Assembly: GCA_905250115.1 (NCBI GenBank)
Contig: CAJNOI010000012.1
Span: 244,435-308,434, forward strand
Direction: 5' to 3'
Length of the DNA stretch: 64,000 nucleotides
Source: Adineta steineri
Taxonomy: Eukaryota; Rotifera; Eurotatoria; Adinetida; Adinetidae
In this document: piece by piece, positions 44,334-55,335 of the stretch
Position numbering within the stretch: position 1 is the first letter of the stretch
How the letters are laid out: each line of letters starts with the position of its first letter
Program-made: the position numbers and the translations under genes
The notes under the pieces: generated by a model
Told to the model about the DNA's origin: nothing
The model's database searches: none
Seen by the model: only the letters and a program-made list of their open reading frames with translations

Positions 44334-47300
44334 TTAAGGACAAGAAGTCAATTTTTTAACATTATATCGTCCCCTATGCCATGTGGAGATACGGTTAAAT
44401 AATCTCCTGAATAAACACAGTGCGAAATTAAGGCCGGTAAGACCTACGAATATGTAGAATAATCCACTAGATTCGTTTACTCCCACGCGATTATTTGGAT
44501 TTCTTGACTCGTTATCATAGTTAACATCACAATTTTTCTGTTGAATATATGCTGCAAATCGTCGGTCAATCTCACCATTTATTCTCAGTTCCAATATGTG
44601 TGCATCTAAGTCTTGTTTGTAAGGCCATTGCTTTGGTAAAGCCACACCAAAATCTGACCTACCAAATGGTGTACCAGCTAGTTCTAGTTGACAATACTCT
44701 TTTTGAATCATATATTCTGCGGTTGGACTATCAGTTAGAGCAACGTCAATATGTCCATCCACGAGTTTTGCAAAGCATTCCTTTGGATGTTTCAAATGAT
44801 GATAATTCATCGGAATATTATTTGTTACTTCTTTCGTAAAATATTCTCCGTGTTGTGATCGTTCAATAACACCTATACGATTACAACCTATGCTGCCACA
44901 CATTTTCAAGTCATCGATACTTTGCAGCCATGGTTTTTCACGTTGAGCAGTAAAATTAACAATCAAATTGCTAGTGAAAAGCGCTACTAGTATAATACTC
45001 ATAAGCCAAACAATAACTGTTTGGATACGACCGTATAAGGTTACGACTTGTAATTCAGAACCTCTTTGTATCAAAGCACCGATAGTTTGATAAAGAGATC
45101 TGCCAATTGTCTTTATCCATGATTTATCATAGATATGACTATTATTTTCGCCATGTTCAAAGTTACTGTTCATTTTGCGATGTTCATAGAATGCAATAAG
45201 TAGTGCTGACGGAAAATATATGGCACCGACAATTGCCAACCAAAGTGCAAGTGAAAATGGATTCAAAAATGCAAATGGTTCGATTTTTTCCTGTTTACTC
45301 TTGCGTACAACCAAACGCATTGTATTAGCATAAATTGAAGCACTAAAATCAATTTTATTTTCACGAGCCGGTGTGATAGCCAAGTCGGCCATAACAATTT
45401 CACATGTACGGTTTTTTACACAATCTACTAATTCATCATAGCTAGTCTCATCTGGTGCAACTGTATAAGTAAAATCGAATTCCATTTTTTCGCTCAGTAA
45501 TGTAAGTAATTCATGAATATATCCTTCATATAAATCCTTTTCATGAATGCCAGGAGATGATCTCTTCATAAAAAATGGTGGTGAAATATAAACAGTAATA
45601 TTGAGTGTTTTGCCTAAAAAGTATGTATAAGCACAACAATGATTTTAATAAATTAAAACAACATGATTTACAAATTTGATTGATGATATATAATAAAACT
45701 TTCTATTTTCCCTAATTCATACAAACTCAAGCCGAGTACTAGACTGAAAATGTTCTGTTCAGTCAATATCTTATTGTTTTGACATAACGTTTCTGAAAGA
45801 TCTATCTATTGGTTTCTTTCAGGCTATTAAGTTCTATTAACTAAGCTTCCTGTTTAACGTACCTTTTAGAAGTGCATAATCGGTGGGTGCCTCATTCCAT
45901 TTTCTTGGCCATTGAATAGAGTTTGTTGTATTTATCCATTCAGTTGTACAGTTACGATTAGTACTCAATACAGTACCATTCAATTTTAAAACATCTACAA
46001 GGTGAAGTCCACCCATTGATGACTGTATATTGCTGATCACATAATATGCCCCTGTATCATCAACACGATCGGTACTGTTCAAGCCGAACTGCACTCGTCC
46101 TGTGAGGCCAATGAAACTCATTGTTTGTAGAATTTTATGAAGTTCACCTTGTTCAGTTAGATTACTAGCGAAGCAGTTGGAAGTGTTCTCAAATGAAAGA
46201 CATGTTGTAGGATTGTTTTGACAAAGTTGTTGGAATGCCAAAATCAACATCCATGAAGCGTCGAATGCATAGCGTGCATAAATATCCATGTGCGGTTGGT
46301 TGTCATGGAATGAGGTTGGGTCATTTTTTTCCCAAATATCAAGAGCTTCATCTAATAAATATGTGCTTGCTGATATGTTAACAGTATCTGTTGGACTTAG
46401 TCTTAATATTAACATTCCTATTAGTTGATTTATATGCTCATTGGCAAGAATATTCATTGATGAATTACTTGCTGTCAAAATCCAGAGAAAGGATGGAGCC
46501 AGAATATTACGCGCTTCCGCTGCGAATTGTATGATTTGTGTGGTTACATTTGCATTAGCCATAACAATCACAATACGAGATGGACTATCTTCTAGTTGAC
46601 GTTGTATATTCTCGAATTGATTTACAAATAAATCAAATCGAATTGAACGTGAAATTTCTACTTCATCAGTAAATACTTGAGTAAGCGCCTGAAGTCCGCC
46701 TTGTCCATAAGTATCTCCCTGATAGATCACATTTGTTGAATTCCATTTATATTTTTTAAATAATTTCAATAGTACTCTTGCTGTGGTAACATCAGACGGT
46801 GGTAATCTGTAGAAGGTTCGATATGCATTGCGATCCGAGAGTTCAGGCTCGGTTGTCGAGTAGCCAACTACAGGCAATCCTACTTTATTGCCTAAACGTG
46901 CTACTGTTCTTGCTTCAGTCGAATATTCAGGCCCAACAATTCCGAGAATCTGATATTCACCAATAGAGCGACATGTACGATCGAGTGTTTCAATTACATC
47001 ACGGCCATTGGTTTCTTCTACATGATAGGCAATCTGTTTTCCATTTATAGTCATATTCCAGCGTTGTGCTAATAAAATTGCAGTCCGAAACATAGCGGGT
47101 TCTGCCGATGTTTTAAAATGCCTTGTAGCTTTTAGTACAGTTCGTTGTTCAAGAAACAAGCCCAATAAATAAATGTATCAGCTGTTTTTATTCGAAAATG
47201 AAGGCCACTTTGGACACTGTAAATTTTCTTCGTTACACCATCCATCTGATTGTGATTTTTCATCCTTCACTTCCGATGAATTACAATATAACAAGACCAA

Positions 47301-47342
47301 TAGAGTAAAAAATACTGTGGTGAAATGTAATATAGTTGACAT
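44334..47342 (-). CDS. Ionotropic glutamate receptor with an in-frame TGA
   Basis: Two exons, complement(join(44334..45613, 45863..47342)), 919 codons. Order: signal peptide (MSTILHFTTVFFTLLVLLYC), cysteine-bearing leader, amino-terminal LIVBP-like domain (ILGIVGPEYSTEARTVARLG), S1 (VYISPPFFMKR, MADLAITPARENKIDFS), membrane and pore region (GALIQRGSE), S2 (KLVDGHIDVALTDSPTAEYM) and a final helix (LFYIFVGLTGLNFALCL). A ligand-gated cation channel is expected. TGA at 47180-47178 interrupts an otherwise continuous frame between leader and amino-terminal domain; I found no intron that removes it. The M3 gate reads FTSNLIVNF rather than SYTANLAAF. It could be a pseudogene, a sequence error or a readthrough product. 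The experimentally studied bdelloid channel AvGluR1 is a relevant comparison. Confidence 0.75.
47178..47180 (-). other. In-frame stop codon inside the glutamate receptor gene
   Basis: Reading on from ...WPSFSNKNS, TGA is followed in the same frame by YIYLLGLFLEQRT, where GLFLE is the expected first strand of the amino-terminal domain. One base change would remove the stop. Confidence 0.7.
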
Positions 47343-47957
47343 CTTCAAAATAACATACGTCTCATTCCCTTTCAATTGCTTTTATATGCTTGAAAAAAAC
47401 CGAATCAATTCTAAGTGAATATAATTTCTTGATTATTTTCAACAGTGATGAAACTCAATGACTGCATAAGTGTATCAGCATTGACATCGCATTAAACATA
47501 GATAAGAAGAGTGTGAAAGAAAATTGGTTCAAAACTTCCAGATTGTGCCCTAAAACACATTTTATATTGCAGGTAAATATTGCCTTATTACGATTTATAG
47601 ACGTTGACACGTGGAGATTTTTTATTGTCGCTGAAGAATATATGCATATATCGGCGATAAGATAAAACGATAAATTTCTTTCGGCGAAATAAACTAAGCA
47701 AAACTTTGTAATAGGATTAAAATACTTTGTTTCACTCCGACCACATGCATTTGTGGCTTGAAAGATTATTTGAAGACATTGTGTGCGTGTAGGTAGAATA
47801 TATTCACATGTATATTAACACATACACTCTTCAATTAGTAATATCATTATGAAACAAACAAAACATTTCTTTTCAAAATACAAATTTAATCAAAAAATAG
47901 AAATACAATACAACATCAAATAAGAATCTCTTATATGTTTGTATAACTTCATTTCAT
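47343..47957. other. Intergenic stretch
   Basis: Upstream of the receptor gene. A weak GTGTGCGTGTAGG ... AACACATACAC pairing near 47780-47828 may be a decayed palindrome. Nothing else. Confidence 0.5.
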
Positions 47958-48872
47958 TTATGTTAGTAGTGCTATAACGACATTTGGTCGTCGATTTGTT
48001 ATTTTCATTAAAGATGTTTTAATCGGATCTGTAAATTTAAATAAAGCAATTAAAATAAATACTAAGGATACATTTACAAATATATAAGCAATACGAAAAT
48101 GATATTTTGGTGGTTGAGTAAAGAAACTCATGAATATGAAGATAGCATAAGTTAAACCAAATGTTATCAACATTGATACAAGTATAACTATTCGACGTAT
48201 CATTTTTAATTCTCTTTCTACACGTAATAAAGTATTTGCTGGTGTTACATTTTTACTCATTTCTTTAACATATCGAACTAATTTAAAATAAATCAATATA
48301 GTACCATTCATCGGAATTAGGTAAAGTAAAACTACATTATAAACTGTTATGAAAGATAACTCAAGTGACATTTGACACATTTGATCATCGACTTGATAGA
48401 TGATTCTACCAGTGAATAGATGAGGAAAAACACATATAAAAGCGATAATCCAACTTAAAATAATCAAGAAAATTTGAACTCGTTTTGATTGCCAAAATAA
48501 ACGAGATGGGTAAACTATTGTGAGATATCGATAAATTGCTTGTAAGAAATAAGAATAGTTCTGCGTAAAACATGCCACATAAGTAATATAACCTCGAAAT
48601 ACACAGAATAGATCTTCATATTGTTGTTGTTTACGATCATTGTCTAATGTAAATATAGCCATCCAAAATAAATCAATTGCAAGAACAAGTTCAGCCAAAC
48701 ATGAATTAGCAATAAGTATCATTGGAACTGTATGACAAGTTTTATCAAATATAATAATAAATAAAAATATGAAGGCAAGTATAATGACCAAGATTAGACA
48801 GATAATATTAATAATATCGAAAGGAATAAACCAGGATTGAATATTTGTTGTTGATGAATTATTCGCATACAT
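47958..48872 (-). CDS. Rhodopsin-like seven-helix receptor (GPCR)
   Basis: A single exon, 304 aa. The N-terminus has an N-glycosylation site (NNSS). Helix 1 is IINIICLILVIILAFIFLF; helix 2 carries IANSCLAELVLAIDLF; helix 3 starts at CVFRGYITY and ends LQAIYRYLTIVYPS, with Tyr replacing the Asp of DRY. Helix 5 contains VVLLYLIPMNGTILIYF, and helix 7 ends FILIALFKFTDPIKTS, a DPIK-like variant of NPxxY. Part of the broad class A set expanded in bdelloids; ligand unknown. It shares strand with the glutamate receptor gene but the 615-nt spacing gives no sign of an operon. Confidence 0.85.
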   Translation of the reverse strand: MYANNSSTTNIQSWFIPFDIINIICLILVIILAFIFLFIIIFDKTCHTVPMILIANSCLAELVLAIDLFWMAIFTLDNDRKQQQYEDLFCVFRGYITYVACFTQNYSYFLQAIYRYLTIVYPSRLFWQSKRVQIFLIILSWIIAFICVFPHLFTGRIIYQVDDQMCQMSLELSFITVYNVVLLYLIPMNGTILIYFKLVRYVKEMSKNVTPANTLLRVERELKMIRRIVILVSMLITFGLTYAIFIFMSFFTQPPKYHFRIAYIFVNVSLVFILIALFKFTDPIKTSLMKITNRRPNVVIALLT

Positions 48873-50902
48873 TATTACTGTTATTATTAATATTTGAGGA
48901 AAAGAAAGTATGTTTTATTTAATAACATAAAAATATCATTTCATTCATGTTATACTTGATCGTCTCTTTAGTAATGAAACAACATTTTTTAATTATTAGG
49001 TATTCAACAGAGTTGTGTCGTTAATTTCACTACCTTTCAATTATATGTGCATCATTACTATCTATAGCAGAAAGTATGGAGTATATATATATGTAAACTA
49101 ATTATAATGTCTGAGCTGAAAAATAAAAATAAAACTTTTGAAATTAATGACAAAACTCTGTTGAATGCCTACTAATAAATCAAATGATGATGTGCTGAAC
49201 AAGGATTTGTCTAATGACTCACGAACGCTTCCGCGCATTGCACCGATGCATAAACGAAGAATGAATTTTTTCTCTCTATAAGTAATTAATTATTCTTTCA
49301 AGCTTTTCAAATAATTGTTTATAAAAAAATATACATGTGAATCAAGAATAATAGAAGTACAGAAAACGACAAGAGATAAATAACGTTGAAATCTTTTGCC
49401 ATTTCTTTTATGTGATCATCAATTTTTAGGCAAATTTTTTCCTTTTACTATGTGTTGATGCTCTAGCTAGCATTTGAGTTCCACATACAATTATATTTTT
49501 GTATTTCCTTAGTGTTTTTCATTTAAGAAGTTATTGAAATGATGTATATGTTCAGATATATTTTATTTACTTATCTTAATTTTATTTCAACTGATTCCAT
49601 AATATAAAAATAGAATATCTTCCTTTTATTTATCTAAATGAGTTCATTTGATCTAATAGCACGAAGACAGAAAAATAAATTACAAAGTTTGAAAGAATAG
49701 CTAATATTTTTTCTATAGATGAATTATTGTCATCCATCATTTACGAAAGAGAAAATATCTTGTGATTTTTTTTTAAATGAGATTCACTCCGTGACTTATT
49801 CATAAGGGCTCTTTTCAGTTTGAATATTAACCTAATAAAGAATCTTATTGAAAAGTTTATTACGGATGTCATTATATATTTTCTAGCAGTAATTAGAAAT
49901 TAGAAATATGTACTTCAGTACTTGTTTTTTTTCTAAATACTATAAATAGATAAATGAGACGAGTTCGTATTAAATGTACCTAGTCAGATAAGCAACAAAA
50001 AATACCGCGCAAAAGTGCGTTCAAAACGTCTTAAAGCTTTTTAAAAAAAAGGTATATTCGTTCAAGATGGGTTTAGGTATTTTATTCATTAGATTTCTCC
50101 GGGTTTACTGTAAAAATATGAAAAGTAAAAATTTCGAAAAAGGACGTGGTAGGTAGCGCTATTTTTACTTTCCATGTTTTTATAGTAAACCTTTTTCCGT
50201 TGATGGGATGTTTTTTTACTACGAAGTATACGAAAGTATTCTTGGTCTTTTTTCAAAAATACATGTGCCGTTAAGTTATAGCAAAACATACATATATTGT
50301 TTATCGTATTACAATACATATCACTGAATTACGTGTATCAAATTGAAAGTTTCTAATACTTTGATATATTCAAGGTTTTACTTCATTGCATACTCAAAAA
50401 ATTTTCTTCGTGCAGAACGAACGAATGAAAGCAAAAGTACACGTTGTTAAAATGTTATTTATCAATACTGAGCCAAATGTATGAGAAAAAAGGAAGTATA
50501 CAGACAAATGAGAGGTATTACTATTCGATATTTTTTTTTATCATCAGGTAGATTTTTATTGTGCTTTTTGTTTTGATGTAATGAAAAATAACATTACCGT
50601 GATGTATTACATTAAAACACATTTTTTTAAATCAATTTGACTCAGGTAATATTTTAGTTTAAATTATTAAATCTAACGACGTCCTTTCAGAATTTTTTCT
50701 TCTGTTCATTTATTGTCATAAGACATCGTCGATAGTATTCTTACGGAGATAATAAACAAAGTAAATAAAAATCTCTTCACTTTTGATGTAATTAGTCAAA
50801 TATTAAAAAAATATTCTTTTTTTATTATGAAAAATGTAGTGAGTTATTTATTTTCTAAAACAATTCTATGAAAATTATTAATATTTTGTGTAAAATAAAA
50901 TC
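48873..50902. other. Intergenic stretch
   Basis: 2 kb of AT-rich DNA. I see no palindrome, no recognisable ORF and no RNA gene. Confidence 0.6.
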
Positions 50903-52009
50903 TTATATAAAATTTAAAAGAGTATGAAGTTTTTCATTAACTGAATTTCTAAATATAGCCAAATATGTTGCAGTATCACGCGAATTGTATTCATTTGACA
51001 TTGTTTGAATATAATTTTCACCATAATATAAATATTGTGAATAATTATATAATACTGTAAGTAATATTGGAAATGTATATATACTAAGTGCAATAGTATT
51101 CAAGGTAAATGCAATTCTATAATATGGTTGCAACAGGCTTCTCGGTAAATATAAACAACATAAAATTTTAACTCCGGGCATTGCTGCGAATATATATACC
51201 ATAAAAAAATATATAGCAGACCAGAGAGCAATATAGATTATAATCATAAACATATAGGCAAATGCCATTGGTAAAATATGTGTAAATACGTATGGTAACA
51301 TGAGAGCACCAGGAAACAGCCATGTAATACAATATAAAAACATGATGAAAATAGAGGACAAGTTCTTAAAGGATAATCTCTTTTCTATTCGTGGATTTTT
51401 TTTACGTAGTATTTGTGCTATTAATGCTATAGTTTTGACGTAAAAAACGAAACAAAAATTATAGTATGATACAAATATGTAATTATATAATCTATATCCA
51501 AATGCATTGTAACAATTCCATAGAGTTGCATCTTTAGCTGACATACATGATGATTGAATATAGCAATACCAAATACTATGAACAAGTGGAGGGAAACCAT
51601 GAATAATATACTCAATGAAACTAAATTTTATTTTTCGAAAAAATTTCTTCTCCGTTCTGTTAGTTTTTTCTACATGTAGTGACAGCTCTCGAACTAATTC
51701 CTCTTTAATTGCATGCAAGTGCTGGTGTGGATGGTTTTCAGAAAACTCTTCTAACTTCTCTGATACTTCTTCCAATGTATGTACCTGCATCTTCAGTGCC
51801 CACCGCATGAAACCAATTTCTAATGTTGTTAAATATACTCCATATTTACAAAGGTTCAACGTTCGGGCAAATAGTTGAAGTGCAAGAATTTGCAAAACCA
51901 TTATCCAATACGGCTGAATATTCATATGATGTTGGTGAAGTGTGTATAACAATGGATTTGCGTTTTGATCAAGTATTGGTATAGGACCAGTTGTACCGTT
52001 TCTGTTCAT
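50903..52009 (-). CDS. Multi-pass membrane protein, unrecognised
   Basis: A single exon, 368 aa, family not recognised. A first hydrophobic segment (YWIMVLQILALQLFARTL) is followed by a charged, coiled-coil-like stretch (about 75-130: LEEVSEKLEEFSENHPH, VRELSLHVEKTNRTEKKFF). About six further hydrophobic segments follow (for example YIFVSYYNFCFVFYVKTIAL, IFIMFLYCITWLFPGALMLP, MAFAYMFMIIIYIALWSAIY, LSIYTFPILLTVLYNY). The layout, with a long loop after helix 1, does not match a standard GPCR. A channel or transporter is possible, but nothing in the sequence proves it. The ATG is clean, and the neighbouring assembly gap is 350 nt upstream. Confidence 0.65.
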   Translation of the reverse strand: MNRNGTTGPIPILDQNANPLLYTLHQHHMNIQPYWIMVLQILALQLFARTLNLCKYGVYLTTLEIGFMRWALKMQVHTLEEVSEKLEEFSENHPHQHLHAIKEELVRELSLHVEKTNRTEKKFFRKIKFSFIEYIIHGFPPLVHSIWYCYIQSSCMSAKDATLWNCYNAFGYRLYNYIFVSYYNFCFVFYVKTIALIAQILRKKNPRIEKRLSFKNLSSIFIMFLYCITWLFPGALMLPYVFTHILPMAFAYMFMIIIYIALWSAIYFFMVYIFAAMPGVKILCCLYLPRSLLQPYYRIAFTLNTIALSIYTFPILLTVLYNYSQYLYYGENYIQTMSNEYNSRDTATYLAIFRNSVNEKLHTLLNFI

Positions 52010-53360
52010 TGTGATTTGTTATGTGTTACTTATAATGCTTAATACTAAATATAAAAATAAAAACGTAAAAAATATTTTCTGTATATATACTAGCAGCAGA
52101 CGAATTAGTAATTACTCAAGCCGACATTTTTATACGTCATTTTCGAAAAACGGAAATACGTTTTTTTTATAACGGGGAAAAAACCAACGTTTGCATTTTG
52201 TTTTCTTTCTGTATGTTGACGATGATAGAAAAAAAGTGATACTCACCTTTTTTCGGGTTATTTTATTCGTTATAAGAACATAAATAAAGTGGAGGAAGAA
52301 AGTTTAGTACAACAGTATTTTTGATTTTTTTTTCAAAGAAGATTGGTAGTTGGATCNNNNNNNNNNNNNNNNNNNNNNNNNNNNNNNNNNNNNNNNNNNN
52401 NNNNNNNNNNNNNNNNNNNNNNNNNNNNNNNNNNNNNNNNNNNNNNNNNNNNNNNNTATTGCTGTCTTGTTGAGTTACTATTAAAATCAAAATAATAACA
52501 AAGTAAAAGCAAAGAAAGAAAAATATCAATATACATATATGCAAGCGTACTTTATTTTTTAATCAATAAACTCGCAGTAGAAGGCAGGATCAACGATTGA
52601 AACGTTATATAAAATGAAAGGTAATATTTTACAATATGAAATTAACAAGATATCAATAATTAAATATGACATTCCTGCACGAAAGTCACATTTCGCTCAT
52701 GTAAATATCGATTTATACTATTGATTGCGTATTTTACGCCACCGAACACCTGCACTTTTTCTCACTGAAACAATGACGAAAAAACACAAATACATCAGTA
52801 TGTTGGACGTTTCTCTTTTGTGTATGTGAAAAAGTGATTGAAATGAAAAATATTATATTTATTTTTCTTTCCAAGAAGCAGCCGATTGCGTTGATTCTTT
52901 TTTATTTGGTAAAAGTATATTCTTGCACCAAGAGAATAGGCAAGAATGAGTATTACAATCAATAGAAGACGTATTCTTTTTTCTCATTATTAGTACTTTT
53001 TCCTACTTTTCAATAGTTTGTAACTGACTCAGTAAAATAATATTTTCTTTTATAAAATAAAACGTCCAAAGAGAAAAAAATAGAAATATGTGTCACTAAT
53101 CAAATTATTTCTGGTACTGATTTTATCTTTCAATAAGTTTTATTTTCATATTTGCGCGTTTTTAAAAAAATCATCTATACATAAATCGATACTTTGATAA
53201 TACATAGATTCTTATTCATTTCTCATACGTTATTTTATCAATATTTTCCTTTGTATTACTTTGAATACTATATTTAGAACAAAATATAAGTCTAAACATT
53301 GTAATAATGATATATAAATAGATTTTCTCTTAGTTTTAGAAAATTGAAATAAATATCAAG
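52010..53360. other. Intergenic stretch with assembly gap
   Basis: Contains 100 N at 52357-52456. On the minus strand near 52718-52767 a TTTCAG acceptor precedes a short open frame ending in TAG, which could be a terminal exon of a gene lost in the gap; not supported further. Confidence 0.5.
52357..52456. other. Assembly gap (100 N)
   Basis: Exactly 100 unknown bases, the conventional size for a scaffold gap of unknown length. Sequence on either side may not be truly adjacent. Confidence 0.99.
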
Positions 53361-54507
53361 ATGGAATCATCTTCTAAGTTAGTTGTGTGTATTTCATCAA
53401 CTGCACTCTTCGATTGCAATGAGTCACATACAATATGGAAACGTGATGGGCTCGAAGCATACATAAAACATCAGCGTGAGCACATTGGTATTCCTCTCAA
53501 ACCTGGTGTTGGATTTTCATTAGTTCGATCCTTATTAGAGTTGAACAAAGTCGTTGATCAACCTGTAGTCGAGATTGTTCTTGTTTCACGCAACGATACA
53601 GAGTCTGGACAACGCATTAGAGAATCTATCAATAATTACAATCTTGCTATTACAAAAATGTCGTTCACGGATGGTACGGATGTCACTAACTATCTTCCAG
53701 CTTGGAAATGTGATCTCTTCTTATCTACAGAAGAAGAACAAGTAAGAAAAGTACTGAATGGTATCACTTCAGATTCATTCGAGGGTATAGCTGCTGGCTT
53801 GATATACAATATGACACCTGAGTTAGTACCTGTTCAACCTGCTGTTGTGTAAGTTGATGAACTTTATTAAAATTACATTACATTTCTATTATATTGTTCA
53901 TTTCTTATGAAGACCTTCTGACAATTCCATCATTATTTCAAGTGCTACATCAAGACGTTCTAATGTTGCATCATGGGCAAAAGATCAAGTTCGTATTGTC
54001 TTTAATGGAGATGGCGTACTCTATTCGGAAGAGCCTGAGTCAAAAATTACTGAACATTTTGAGCAAGAAACGGGATCCGTTTTATTGACAAAAGGTCCAA
54101 TGCAAGCTTTTGCTCTCAAACTGCAAAATGTACGTCGAGCACTGGGAGGTAAAAACGGATGGCGAATACGTACATTTTTAATCATTGCAAATACTGATAC
54201 AAGTAGTGAACGAGTGCTTTGTGCTTTGAAAGAGTGGGGTCTCGATATTGACGAGACACATATTTTGGATGGATCGGATAGGACACCTTTTCTACGTGTT
54301 ATTGATCCGGCAATTTTCTTCAATTATTTAAATGAACATGTTGAACCGATTCATCAGGATATTCCAGCTGCACATGTTCCTCACAGTCCTCGGACTACCA
54401 GTTGCGCTAGTATCGATGATGTTGCTCTGACAACATCACGCCATGTCTTGAGATCATCAACATACAGTGAAGGTGATTCGAGAATGAATCATTGGAAAAA
54501 TTCCTAA
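53361..54507 (+). CDS. Cytosolic 5'-nucleotidase I homologue, catalytic acids replaced
   Basis: Two exons, join(53361..53848, 53913..54507), 360 aa. It follows the NT5C1A/NT5C1B family (AMP-preferring 5'-nucleotidases): VVCISSTALFDCNESHTIW near the start, IPLKPGVGFSLVRSLLELN, IVLVSRNDTESGQRIRESI, and ETGSVLLTKGPMQAFALKLQ with RTFLIIAN later. In the family the HAD nucleophile lies in a FDGDAVLF-like motif; here it reads VFNGDGVLYSEE, with Asn for the first Asp. The later IFFDD acidic pair reads IFFNYL. Both changes predict loss of phosphatase chemistry, leaving perhaps a nucleotide-binding or regulatory role. The frame and splice sites are intact, so it does not look like a decaying pseudogene. 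Confidence 0.8.
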
Positions 54508-55335
54508 AATACATTATGACTTATTTAAATATGATGAAATCATTTTTTTTCGCTATTTCTTCTCAATATAATAAATCTATTGAAATCTAATAAAACTGTT
54601 ATTATCAAAATGATGTATATAAGTCGATTGTAAATTGAGAGTATGGATGTGCTGGAGATAACATATAAACCCGCATCTTCAAGATGGTTGATTGACGGTC
54701 AGAGTTTTTTTTTAACACATTTGTCTATGACGCACTGTTACATTTTTTTTCTGTTCTATTTTCTTCTCATTCGCTCCTTGGCAAAAGAGCGTTTAGTAAA
54801 GATATTTTTTCACCGTCATTCATGGTTCTGTTGACATCATTGTCGTCAAACTAATCGAGAGAAAAAAATCGATATTTTTTTACTTGATGTATGAAAGGAA
54901 AGATAACATACAACATTATCACTAAAAAAAATAAAAACGATAGTATGACATAAAAGTATCGATAAGATAATGATAATACCATGGATCAAAAATTAGAAAG
55001 TACTACTTATCTTCGGTGTTATAAAATCTTCTAATTGAACTGAATATTTTTCTATAAGTTGAGTTCTATTCGAATATGATATACAATTTCATGTAAATAA
55101 GAAGATCAGCATATGATTTATTGAATAAGCAAAAAAAGAAAAGTATTGAAATAAACAAGATATTTACAAAAAAAGAGTGAATCGATAAAAAGCGATATAT
55201 GTATAAATCAATTGTAATGTACAGTATTTGTTAAAATGTTCTTTTTTGTATGAAACAACATATCTATGAAATAAAATATCATGATCAATAATTTAAAAAG
55301 AAGATCTGATGAATATAAAGTTTACCTGTAATATT
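54508..55335. other. Intergenic stretch
   Basis: Lies between convergent genes. AT-rich, no repeat element and no recognisable ORF. Confidence 0.6.

Noticed and set aside
52718..52767. Possible terminal exon on the minus strand near the gap
   Set aside because: Only about 16 codons after a TTTCAG, with no partner exon visible.
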